A DNA stretch of 64,000 nucleotides from Magicicada septendecula (Eukaryota; Arthropoda; Insecta; Hemiptera; Cicadidae): contig CM068367.1 of NCBI GenBank assembly GCA_034769895.1, positions 112,390,654 through 112,454,653 of the forward strand. Direction: 5' to 3'. The notes beneath the pieces were generated by a model. It did no database searches, was not told the DNA's origin, and saw only the letters and a list, made by a program, of their open reading frames with translations. Positions 1 to 29,975 of this stretch are shown one piece after another. Made by a program: the position numbers and the translations under genes. Position 1 is the first letter of the stretch. Each line of letters begins with the position of its first letter.

Positions 1-1021
1 TGTAACTGCCTCGTCTAATTTATTCATGTTGTATTTTATATTTTATTCATTTTGTAAGTAAGCATGCACAATTCTTTATTTAAAACTATGACATACATGT
101 CATAGCTGGGCTGCATTCAGCATCTGGTTTGCTCATACATTGTTACATATTGTAAATTCCTGAAACTTCAGGAATAGCATGTCTAGGTCAATACATGCCG
201 CCCTGCTGAATATACAATAGAACATGCAACTACAACATGTCCAACAACAATTTTGTTCATGATGAACCTCCGTTCATGCATTAAACATTGTATAATTATG
301 TATTTTTCTTTCATGTTTTATAATGTTACATACTGCACACACTTGTGTCAGAAATATTGTTAACCAGACTTACTCGTATATGAAACAGCTGTTCGCCGAC
401 CTTGGCCTACAATCGCCTATCTGCATGCTTATCTCTAAACTAGCGGCAGACTGCCGTTATCTAATCTCAACTCAAGGTTCAACTTGGCCTTGAAGCTAAC
501 CATTGTTAGTAACAACTGTACTATTTTAAATCAAATTGTAAATGTATTATAATTTATTAAAAAATGTATTAAAAAATCTTTTTGAATTTTGACGGGCAGC
601 TTATGGACGGTAGCGCGATGATTTTATTTTCTAGGTTGGCAAATCTGATTTATATCGCGCATCAATTTTCGCGTAGTTGTACTTTGCACAGTGCATAGCT
701 AGCTGCCTCGGCGTTCGGTTCGCCGAACTCTTCTCTGTCAATTAGTGTCGACATTAAATGTAGGCTTTAGGCCTTTGTATTTTCGATTATGGCCGACTAG
801 GCCCTCTTCATGATTAGCTAAATTCATACTAATTCGCAACATGCAGTATTAGCCAGCCTCATTCAATTTTACAGCTGTAATGTGATTATTCAAAATATTA
901 AACTTATTCGTATACAGTCCATTTCTTGTTATTTCTTAATGCAGAATTAATTCATTTTATACATTATCTCAATCACCATGGAAGACCAGCCAACAGAATA
1001 GTTAAATCAAGAAGAATACAT
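1..1021. other. AT-rich non-coding stretch, unassigned
   Basis: No open frame or family motif is recognisable here. It lies past the C-terminal end of the minus-strand Penelope-like frame, where a GIY-YIG endonuclease region would be expected in a full element, but none is visible. Positions about 590-760 are less AT-rich and end in a symmetric CGTTCGGTTCGCCGAAC-like stretch, which may be part of an old repeat. The origin is unknown. Confidence 0.4.
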
Positions 1022-2347
1022 TTAGCCCACTTGGGCCCAATTAATTAACACTTCCTGTCCACGCTTGTGGAACATTATTTCATACAACAGTTTCGGTCCA
1101 TTTGGACCGGGACTAATCAGTTTGTGTAGTTTATTTATTAATTCGGGGTTGTATCCGTTTTTGACTGCTATGTATTTAATTGTGTTTAATTCATCTTGGT
1201 AGTCATGTGTGTTTAGGGGTATTGACATGAGCCTGTGGAGCATGTAGTTGAAAGCTGCATGTTTGTGTTGAGTTGGGTGGTTGGATGTGTTGTGTATGAC
1301 CATGTCTGATGTGGTGGGTTTTCTGTATATTTTGTATGTGTGTGTGTTGTTTGTTTTGGTGATTGTAAGGTCTAAAAAGTTTATGCTGTTATTTAATTCT
1401 ATTTCAAGTGTGAATTTTAATTTATGGTGTATAGTGTTAATGTATTTGTGGAAATTTTCTATTTGTCTTTTGTTGCCGTTGTAAAGGAGTAAAATGTTGT
1501 CGACATACCTGTGCCAATATATTATTTTATCGGTGTATTTGTTGTTGTTCAGTATGTGTTTCTGTTCTATGGTGTGTATGAATATTTCTGCTAGTATACC
1601 TGATATAGGGGAGCCCATGGGTAGTCCATCTGTTTGTGTGTAATACATGCTATTGTGTGCGAAATAATTTTGATCTGTGATAATTTTAGTTAGATGGATG
1701 ATCTCGTTTATGTGTGTTTTGGGTGTGTTATTTATTTTTAGTAATTGTTCTAATGTAATTATGGTTTCTTTTATGGGAACATTGGTGTATAGGTTTGTTA
1801 TGTCGAATGAAGCAAGTGTGGAATTGTGGGGAATGTGTACATGTTGAGTTTTATTCACTAGATCTAAATTATTTTTGACAGTGGTGTTGTTTGTTAAATT
1901 TATGCTATTTCTGATCAATTTATCTAAATGTCTAGCTATTTTGTGTGCAGGTGCTTGTGTGTTGTTTATAAGTGGTCTGATGGGAATATTGGGTTTGTGT
2001 AATTTCGGTAGTGCATTTAGTGTAGGGGCTTTTGGTTTAATTTGTTTTAGATATTTGATGTTGTCAGGTGATACTATGTGTTTTGTGTTATTTAGGGTTT
2101 TGTTTATTTGTTTGTGATATTTAGGGGTGGGGTCTTTATTTAATTTAGTGATGTTGTTTTCATTAAAAAATGTTTCAATTTTGTTATTTAAAGCCTGTTT
2201 TTCTATTATGACATTTATATTACCTTTGTCTGCTTTAAGTATGGTTAGGTTGTGTTCGTGTAATTTATGTTTTATGTTTTTTAGTGTTTGGAATTCATTA
2301 TTGTGTTGTTTATTTTCGTATTGTTGTGTGTGTTGTAATTTATGCAC
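1022..2347 (-). CDS. Penelope-like element reverse transcriptase (partial element)
   Basis: An open frame of 441 codons. Residue blocks typical of Penelope-like RTs are seen in order: KADKGN (38-43), LPKLHKP (113-119), SFDITNLYTNVP (180-191), GLPMGSPIS (241-249) and YWHRYVD (277-283), followed by a FLDLTI...YRKPT stretch. Penelope-like RTs use these blocks for template binding and nucleotide addition. The RT core and the following thumb-like region are present. The C-terminal GIY-YIG endonuclease of the family is not found, and the last 30 or so residues do not resemble it. The first Met coincides with the outer edge of the large palindrome, so the 5' end is probably cut there. Likely an inactive relic of a formerly mobile element; family assignment is confident from the motifs. 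Confidence 0.85.
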   Translation of the reverse strand: MHKLQHTQQYENKQHNNEFQTLKNIKHKLHEHNLTILKADKGNINVIIEKQALNNKIETFFNENNITKLNKDPTPKYHKQINKTLNNTKHIVSPDNIKYLKQIKPKAPTLNALPKLHKPNIPIRPLINNTQAPAHKIARHLDKLIRNSINLTNNTTVKNNLDLVNKTQHVHIPHNSTLASFDITNLYTNVPIKETIITLEQLLKINNTPKTHINEIIHLTKIITDQNYFAHNSMYYTQTDGLPMGSPISGILAEIFIHTIEQKHILNNNKYTDKIIYWHRYVDNILLLYNGNKRQIENFHKYINTIHHKLKFTLEIELNNSINFLDLTITKTNNTHTYKIYRKPTTSDMVIHNTSNHPTQHKHAAFNYMLHRLMSIPLNTHDYQDELNTIKYIAVKNGYNPELINKLHKLISPGPNGPKLLYEIMFHKRGQEVLINWAQVG

Positions 2348-2963
2348 ATTTCATACATTCATACATGACCTCATACATTTGTTTTCTGTATTATATCTAC
2401 AATTTTCTGGAAGTGCACAAAGTATATGACTAAATTAGTTTATGATGAATTCACAGGTAAATGTAATGTACCCATACTACAAATCTGACATGACACATTT
2501 CTATCAACAAGACAGGCTAAAAACATTCAGCTAATTTTGTTTTTAATCCATTCTCATTTGTAGACTATCCTTCTTTTTAATGCACACTTCATTGGGTGTG
2601 CATAAATAAAATGATGATAATTTGATTTCTTTATATTCGGAAGTTCAGATATATCTCAAACCATGTTGAATGTTTTACATAATTATTTTTATACCCATGC
2701 CTACTTTATTGGGGGATGCACCATGTATTTGCAATAATTCTATTTCTACCTATTATTTCAGGAGTTCACTTCATAAATTCATAAAGTGTTAATCTGCTGT
2801 GTATAAATTAAACTGTGTTTCCTTTTTTTATGATATACTTTACCTCACTATTATTATTGCCTTTCTCATAATCGCAACACACTTAGATTTCAACAAGTTT
2901 TGAACAATCTATTAACTTAAAATATTTGGATTTCGTTGTCCATGATGTGTCTGTTGATTAACT

Positions 2964-3013
2964 AAATATAATTAAATCACTACCAACTCAGAACACAACG
3001 TTTTTTATGGGCA
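2964..3013. repeat. Outer inverted repeat flanking the left mariner
   Basis: A segment of about 45-50 bp with the pattern ATTAAATCACTAC...AGAACACAA.GTTTTTTATGGG recurs in inverted orientation at about 4425-4466, on the other side of the mariner. The mirror pair is at about 6838-6885 and 8300-8349 in the right arm. It could be the terminal inverted repeat of an older element into which the mariner jumped, but no transposase or clear target duplication was found. Confidence 0.6.
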
Positions 3014-3043
3014 TAATTTTCTGGGAGTTTTTATGACAAAGCT

Positions 3044-4383
3044 TAAACGAGGTCTATTTGTTTTTCAACCTCCGATAGACCAATAAACAGAGACATGAAT
3101 GACATCAATAATTTTATTATATACAAAAGTTTCATATATATGTAAACTACTTTTCTACATAGTCACCACCATTGTTGAGGCACTTATCATAGCGAGGCAC
3201 CAACGTTTCTATCCCCACTTTGTAGAATGTTCGCTCCTGAGTAGTTAGCCAATCTGCCACACTGGACTTTAACTCATTATTGGAGTCCCGCTGCCCACCT
3301 AACCACTTTTGCAAGTCAGTGAACAAATGGTAGTCACTTGGTGCCAAGTCTGGGCTATAAGGGGGGGTGATCAAGGACTTCCCAACCAAATTCATGAAGC
3401 AAGTTTTGTGTGAGTGCAGCTGCATGAGGTCATGCGTTGTCGTGCAAGATGACAACCCCTGACGACAACATGCCTCGTCTTTTGTTCTTGATTGATGTTA
3501 TCTGTCATTTTAAAGTTTCACAGTATGTAGCTGTTGTGACAGAAGTTCCCGGCTCCATAAACTCGATTAGCAAAATTCCCTTACAATCCCAAAAGACAGT
3601 ACCCATTAACGTTCTGTTGGTCAAAGTCTGCCAAAAATCCCAAACTTTTTTGGTTTGCTAGGAGAGTATGTTTACATCCACATATTGATTATTCCTTTGT
3701 TTCCGGATTAACAAAATGAATCAACGTCTCATATCCTGTCACTATACTGTCTAAAAAACGTTTACCCTCTTTGTCATAATGCTCCAAAAATGATAACGAT
3801 GCACCCATTCTTCGAGTCTTGTGGACATCTGTGAGTTGTTTGGGAACCCACCGAGCACAGTTTCCTATACCCAAGCTTCTGAGTAAGAATGTCATAAAGA
3901 GCAGACCTAGAAATTTCAGGAAAATCAGCAGAAAGTTCAGTAATTGTGAAAGGATGGAGCTCTCAAACCTTCCTGTCTACCCTTTCAACAACATCATCAG
4001 TAGCCATGGACTTTCTTCCTTGCCTTCCTTCATCATGAACATAAATTCCCCCTTCTTTAAATTTTCGACACCATTCCTGAAATAAACTCATCACATTTTC
4101 TCCATACACCTTATTCAACCTTCGATGAATTTCTGCAGCACTACGACCTTCAGCTTGAAGAAATCTAATAACAGACCGAATCTCACACTTGGAGGCAATT
4201 TCAATTGTAGTTGCCATAATTAAACTGTCGTCACCACAGTAATAGACAAAATAACTATAAAACCAGTGGTTATAGGTTAGAACAAAGCCTCAAAACATTA
4301 ATCAACAATCAGATTGTTGCTATGAAAACAGAACCAGGTTTGCCAACTCACCAGAGGTTGAAAAAAAAATAGCCCTCATAATA
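3044..4383 (-). mobile_element. mariner transposon relic (left palindrome copy)
   Basis: About 1.34 kb, the normal mariner size. The ends are near-matching inverted repeats (GAGGTCTATTTGTTTTTCAA at the low end, the complement of GAGGGCTATTTTTTTTTCAA at the high end). Pieces of a mariner transposase lie on the minus strand: an N-terminal helix-turn-helix part at 3963-4217 (IRSVIRFLQAEG, AAEIHRRL) and a C-terminal part at 3147-3455 with YSPDLAPSDYHLF, which carries the third catalytic Asp of the D,D34D triad. A stop after the DRKV stretch and frame breaks between the pieces show it is a pseudogene. It encodes no active enzyme. Confidence 0.92.
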
Positions 4384-5299
4384 AGCAAAAACTGGTTCAG
4401 GCTATAAGGTAAAACTTTTACCTTTTTACCCATAAAAAACTTTGTGTTCTGTCAGTAGTGATTTAATTTATATTTTAAAATATTTATACAAACACACACA
4501 CACACACATGCGCGCGCGGATGTATAAGTAACACATTTATCAATAAATAAAAGCCCCATACACATCGATTTAACATCATACTGAGGCCATGTTGAAACAA
4601 ATGATGATTTCTTCTGATTCCTCTCACAGCTTGTTCTAGTCCTACCTGCAAAAGAAATGAACATCGTCTGTTATACGTGTGTACTTGTAAGTAGACATTT
4701 ACACATTTAGTATTTAACTCTTCACAAATTGCTCTTACATGAAGCTCAGGAATTACAAAAAAAAATTATTTTACCAGGACACATAAATTTTCCCTTACAT
4801 GCTAACAATAAGAGGCTTGCTACCGAAAAACTAAGGAAACAATTGAATAACAAAAATCTTTATTGTCTCACTTTACCTATTACATCCTCTTAAGAGACCA
4901 GCTCAATTGTAGACTTATTCACGTCATAAGATTTTAAAGTCTACAAATTTTAATATAAAAACCAGGAAAAATTCCAATGTTGGTATCAGAATCACAAGCA
5001 TTATAATTTTGTTTAACGATATGACAAAAGGAAGGAAACATTAATTTCTCTAAAACAAAACAGGGAATAAAATAAAATAGATCATTCAACTGTTGTTTCA
5101 CAAGAATTTTAGAAAAAATATAAAATTATAATAAAATACATTGTTACAACTTTTTTTTAGGTATATTACAAAATATTTTGTTCCTACATTTTATTTATAT
5201 TCTACCTCTCCCTCTGTAGGATAGGTAGTCAGAAAACGGTCTAACTAAAATTTTTAGAAAACTATCACCTACATTCATTTGATGGAATTAAATCACTGA

Positions 5300-6000
5300 A
5301 TCTAGGATACATATAATTTAATTGTACCTTTCAATAAATTACGAAATTTATAGAACTGAAAAAATAAAAAAGTATATATATTGTTACGACATCACAGAAC
5401 AATCTACGTGTTTATCGAATGTTCTAGATGAACCCAGTGGAATCTGTGTGGTGTACGTGATTCTCGACGCATTAGCTAGACTGTGACAGAAACCGCGCGG
5501 ACTGTGTCAAGGCTGCAATTAATTACGTCATAGGTAGAGATAACGCGTAGTTTGCAATGTTCTGGTCTATGAGCAGGGGTATAAATACAAGGTGGCAGCG
5601 GCCTTAGTTTCAGTTATAGTTGCGATATATTACATAGTGCGGTTCGAGTTTATTGTCGGGCGATACTGTGTGCGTTCAAGTGGTTATTAGTGAAGTGTTG
5701 TGTTTTATAATCGGGCAGTATAATTGTAATACAATTGTGTTTTATATTAGTTGACATTTTATTGTGTGTGAACAATTTTTATTTGATTTGTTGTAAGAGA
5801 CTGTGTTGTTAATTACGAACTGTTTAACTGTGAAAATTAAAGCTGGTGATTAGTGACTTAATTGGTGTCTTGTATTTTGTTTTCCACTGTACCTACGACG
5901 ATCAAATAGACCATTATCTTGTTGTTGCATCCTCTTCGTTCACTTTATTAATTTAATAATATATACAATACTTTCACTTATGAACTTACTGTTGTCACTT
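5300..6000. other. Palindrome spacer
   Basis: The roughly 700 bp between the two arms are not palindromic. They consist of AT-rich DNA and an LTR-related fragment (5382-5905). The boundaries are the points where the arm complementarity stops, next to AATCACTGA on the left and TCACTTCAGTGATT on the right. Confidence 0.8.
5382..5905 (+). mobile_element. LTR fragment, fossil LTR retroelement (same family as 27194-28105)
   Basis: Begins TGTTACGACATCAC and follows the solo LTR at 27194-28105 closely along its length, up to ACCTACGACGATCAA, where similarity ends. A TATA-like GGGTATAAATAC lies at about 5577. It is a partial copy with no internal coding region beside it. It resembles Gypsy- or BEL-type LTRs in size and its 5' TG, but the family cannot be named without an internal region. 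The divergence between the two copies is modest, so the family is not ancient. Confidence 0.75.
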
Positions 6001-8966
6001 CAGTGATTTAATTCCATCAAATGAATGTAGGTGATAGTTTTCTAAAAATTTTAGTTAGACCGTTTTCTGACTACCTATCCTACAGAGGGAGAGGTAGAAT
6101 ATAAATAAAATGTAGGAACAAAATATTTTGTAATATACCTAAAAAAAGTTGTAACAATGTATTTTATTATAATTTTATATTTTTTCTAAAATTCTTGTGA
6201 AACAACAGTTGAATGATCTATTTTATTTTATTCCCTGTTTTGTTTTAGAGAAATTAATGTTTCCTTCCTTTTGTCATATCGTTAAACAAAATTATAATGC
6301 TTGTGATTCTGATACCAACATTGGAATTTTTCCTGGTTTTTATATTAAAATTTGTAGACTTTAAAATTTTATGACGTGAATAAGTCTACAATTGAGCTGG
6401 TCTCTTAAGAGGATGTAATAGGTAAAGTGAGACAATAAAGATTTTTGTTATTCAATTGTTTCCTTAGTTTTACGGTAGCAAGCCTCTTATTGTTAGCATG
6501 TAAGGGAAAATTTATGTGTCCTGGTAAAATAATTTTTTTTTGTAATTCCTGAGCTTCATGTAAGAGCAATTTGTGAAGAGTTAAATACTAAATGTGTAAA
6601 TGTCTACTTACAAGTACACACGTATAACAGACGATGTTCATTTCTTTTGCAGGTAGGACTAGAACAAGCTGTGAGAGGAATCAGAAGAAATCATCATTTG
6701 TTTCAACATGGCCTCAGTATGATGTTAAATCGATGTGTATGGGGCTTTTATTTATTGATAAATGTGTTACTTATACATCCGCGCGCGTGTGCGCGCGCGC
6801 GCATGTGTGTGTATGTGTGTTTGTATAAATATTTTAAAATATAAATTAAATCACTACTGACAGAACACAAAGTTTTTTATGGGTAAAAAGGTAAAAGTTT
6901 TACCTTATAGCCTGAACCAGTTTTTGCTTATTATGAGGGCTATTTTTTTTTCAACCTCTGGTGAGTTGGCAAACCTGGTTCTGTTTTCATAGCAACAATC
7001 TGATTGTTGATTAATGTTTTGAGGCTTTGTTCTAACCTATAACCACTGGTTTTATAGTTATTTTGTCTATTACTGTGGTGACGACAGTTTAATTATGGCA
7101 ACTACAATTGAAATTGCCTCCAAGTGTGAGATTCGGTCTGTTATTAGATTTCTTCAAGCTGAAGGTCGTAGTACTGCAGAAATTCATTGAAGGTTCAATA
7201 AGGTGTATGGAGAAGATGTGATAAGTTCATTTCAGGAATGGTGTCGAAAATTTAAAGAAGGGGGAATTTATGTTCATGATGAAGGAAGGCAAGGAAGAAA
7301 GTCCATGGCTACTGATGATGTTGTTGAAAGGGTAGACAGGAAAGTTTGAGAGCTCCATCCTTTCACAATTACTGAACTTTCTGCTGATTTTCCTGAAATT
7401 TCTAGGTCTGCTCTTTATGACATTCTTACTCAGAAGCTTGGGTATAGGAAACTGTGCTCGGTGGGTTCCCAAACAACTCACAGATGTCCACAAGACTCGA
7501 AGAATGGGTGCATCGTTATCATTTTTGGAGCATTATGACAAAGAGGGTAAACGTTTTTTAGACAGTATAGTGACAGGATATGAGACGTTGATTCATTTTG
7601 TTAATCCGGAAACAAAGGAATAATCAATATGTGGATGTAAACATACTCTCCTAGCAAACCAAAAAAGTTTGGGATTTTTGGCAGACTTTGACCAACAGAA
7701 CGTTAATGGGTACTGTCTTTTGGGATTGTAAGGGAATTTTGCTAATCGAGTTTATGGAGCCGGGAACTTCTGTCACAACAGCTACATACTGTGAAACTTT
7801 AAAATGACTGATAACATCAATCAAGAACAAAAGACGAGGCATGTTGTCGTCAGGGGTTGTCATCTTGCACGACAACGCATGACCTCATGCAGCTGCACTC
7901 ACACAAAACTTGCTTCATGAATTTGGTTGGGAAGTCCTTGATCACCCCCCCTTATAGCCCAGACTTGGCACCAAGTGACTACCATTTGTTCACTGACTTG
8001 CAAAAGTGGTTAGGTGGGCAGCGGGACTCCAATAATGAGTTAAAGTCCAGTGTGGCAGATTGGCTAACTACTCAGGAGCGAACATTCTACAAAGTGGGGA
8101 TAGAAACGTTGGTGCCTCGCTATGATAAGTGCCTCAACAATGGTGGTGACTATGTAGAAAAGTAGTTTACGTATATATGAAACTTTTGTATATAATAAAA
8201 TTATTGATGTCATTCATGTCTCTGTTTATTGGTCTATCGGAGGTTGAAAAACAAATAGACCTCGTTTAAGCTTTGTCATAAAAACCCCCAGAAAATTATG
8301 CCCATAAAAAACGTTGTGTTCTGAGTTGGTAGTGATTTAATTATATTTAGTTAATCAACAGACACGTCATGGACAACGAAATCCAAATATTTTAAGTTAA
8401 TAGATTGTTCAAAACTTGTTGAAATCTAAGTGTGTTGCGATTATGAGAAAGGCAATAATAATAGTGAGGTAAAGTATATCATAAAAAAAGGAAACACAGT
8501 TTAATTTATACACAGCAGATTAACACTTTATGAATTTATGAAGTGAACTCCTGAAATAATAGGTAGAAATAGAATTATTGCAAATACATGGTGCATCCCC
8601 CAATAAAGTAGGCATGGGTATAAAAATAATTATGTAAAACATTCAACATGGTTTGAGATATATCTGAACTTCTGAATATAAAGAAATCAAATTATCATCA
8701 TTTTATTTATGCACACCCAATGAAGTGTGCATTAAAAAGAAGGATAGTCTACAAATGAGAATGGATTAAAAACAAAATTAGCTGAATGTTTTTAGCCTGT
8801 CTTGTTGATAGAAATGTGTCATGTCAGATTTGTAGTATGGGTACATTACATTTAACTGTGAATTCATCATAAACTAATTTAGTCATATACTTTGTGCACT
8901 TCCAGAAAATTGTAGATATAATACAGAAAACAAATGTATGAGGTCATGTATGAATGTATGAAATGT
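6001..8966. repeat. Right arm of the 6.6 kb palindrome
   Basis: Inverted near-identical copy of 2346-5299. The purine-pyrimidine microsatellite at about 6780-6822 is expanded here (CG and TG dinucleotides). Immediately outside the arm the flank repeats the word ACATTTCATACATT (on the minus strand), so the exact edge is uncertain by about 20 bp. Confidence 0.93.
6929..8268 (+). mobile_element. mariner transposon relic (right palindrome copy)
   Basis: Mirror copy of 3044-4383, with transposase pieces on the plus strand: an N-terminal piece starting ATG at 7095, a middle piece at 7417-7623 and a C-terminal piece at 7857-8165 with YSPDLAPSDYHLF. It shares the main frame breaks of the left copy, including the stop after DRKV, and has an extra stop (EIH then TGA) that the left copy lacks. 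So it was already dead when the arm was duplicated, and it has since diverged slightly. The same terminal inverted repeats bound it. Confidence 0.92.
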
Positions 8967-9357
8967 ACAAAATGTATGAAATGTGCGAGATGAAAATAAA
9001 TTTAAATGCAAAGGAACGATTAGTGAACTTGGAGCAGTACAGATATATCGTATATTGTACAAATTGGCAGACAGTTAAAAGACAAATTCATAGTACTTCT
9101 AAATATTCTTTTACATCCCTAGAAGGTGTGGGGTTGTAAGACATGATGCCTGCCAACAAATGACATGCGTTACAAATCCTTTGTATAAAAAAATTGATAT
9201 ATTGATTTTTTTAAGGCACAAATTTTATAAATTGTGCAATTTTCTTTTATGCAGTATGAAGGTAGGGCTCTTAATAAGTGCCAGATAGATTCAATGATTT
9301 ATTATTTTCCAGGCATCTGTTGCAACACTATCTCCCTCCCCTGCATTCTATGTTTTT
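8967..9357. other. Palindrome right flank, nothing recognised
   Basis: AT-rich. A short open frame (from 8954) starts with an imperfect ATGTATGAAATG repeat and has no family likeness. Confidence 0.4.
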
Positions 9358-9609
9358 TCACAGGCCGTTTCTTCCTGGTTGGTTCCTATAGTGTTTTTTT
9401 ATGATTGTGTTTTCTGGGATTTGCTGCACATGTGCTGTCCATTGAAGATGCCTCATCTTTATATGGTCTGAGAGTTTGGGTTCCTTGTATATTGGGTAGA
9501 GCTCATGATTCCACTGAATCTTTGAAGATCCTCCTTCTTTCACTGGGCAGAATATCCTATGCAACAAAGATGCCCAGCATGTTGGAATAATTTCTCTGTC
9601 AAGTTCCAA
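9358..9609 (-). pseudogene. LINE reverse transcriptase C-terminal scrap (RTE/CR1-like)
   Basis: The translation contains ELYPIYKEPKLSDHIKMRHLQW-like spacing (LYxIYKEPKLSDHIK, then RHLQWTAHVQQIPENTIIKK). This is the conserved C-terminal tail of many arthropod non-LTR RT polyproteins (typically RLRWxGHVxRMxxxRxPKK). Only this tail survives. It is not a host gene. The exact LINE clade is uncertain. Confidence 0.7.
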
Positions 9610-29377
<19,768 letters not shown>

Positions 29378-29579
29378 CTTCTGTGGATCAGAAATAATGA
29401 GTATTGTTTTCATGGTTTCAGTGCTGGGTACAATATTATTGATGAAATGTGTGCGTTAGGTTAAGCTATGTATTATATCTATAGTAATTTGCACGTTCAA
29501 GAGACAAGACAACCGAACGTTAAGGATGTACCGCTGCTTTTGGCCACGCTCAGAACAATAGCTTTTGTTCCGCTCTGGC

Positions 29580-29632
29580 TTCGAAAAACATCAATTTGGC
29601 AGCCAGAACATTTTATATATATATATATATTT
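29580..29632 (-). promoter_or_regulatory. Possible TATA-type core promoter of the P450 gene
   Basis: On the minus strand an ATATATATATAAAA stretch (TATAAAA at 29611-29617) lies about 235 bp upstream of the chosen ATG, with less AT-rich DNA (29500-29585) between them as a possible 5' UTR. The position is plausible, but TA-repeats are common in this window. An AG at 29381-29382 just before the ATG could instead be the acceptor of a 5' UTR intron. Confidence 0.3.
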
Positions 29633-29975
29633 TGTAATATCACAAAATGTTCCATAATAATATTGAACACCAGAAGGGTGAATAATACTAAAAGAACTAT
29701 AAATGAGTAACCAGGAAGAATGTAACAGTAAAAATAACAAACCAATAAAGAATGAAAGGAGAGAAGCATTTCAAATAAACAGTGGTAAATCCACTACCTG
29801 TACTAAATGACACTACAACATAAATAAACAGAATGACAAAGACGAAATGACAAGACAAGTTTCCCACATAAACTGTTAAGTGAGCTCAATAAAAACCTTT
29901 GATAAATAAAATCAAATAGAATAAGTAAAATAACAAATGACTTGAATATTATTGTACATATATTATAAATAAATA
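29633..29975. other. P450 upstream flank, AT-rich
   Basis: No recognised element between the gene and repeat array B. Confidence 0.4.

Larger units (their letters stand above)
2346..5299. repeat. Left arm of a 6.6 kb palindrome
   Basis: This stretch reads as the reverse complement of 6001-8966 almost base for base. Matching pairs can be followed from the outer edge (TTTCATACATTCATACATG at about 2350 against its complement at about 8960) to the inner edge (GGAATTAAATCACTGA against TCAGTGATTTAATTCC). Differences are small: single bases, homopolymer length, and a CA/CG microsatellite near 4493-4520 that is longer in the right arm. The arm holds a mariner relic and non-coding AT-rich DNA. High arm identity implies a recent inverted duplication or ongoing gene conversion. 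Confidence 0.93.

Noticed and set aside
3819-4085. Frames antisense to the mariner relics (also 7227-7493, 3437-3661, 7651-7875)
   Set aside because: They are shadows of the transposase on the other strand and exist in both palindrome arms for that reason.
2346-8966. Palindrome as a sequencing chimera
   Set aside because: Hairpin-adapter artefacts give identical arms with almost no spacer. Here the arms differ and a 0.7 kb non-palindromic spacer exists. Still worth a read-level check.
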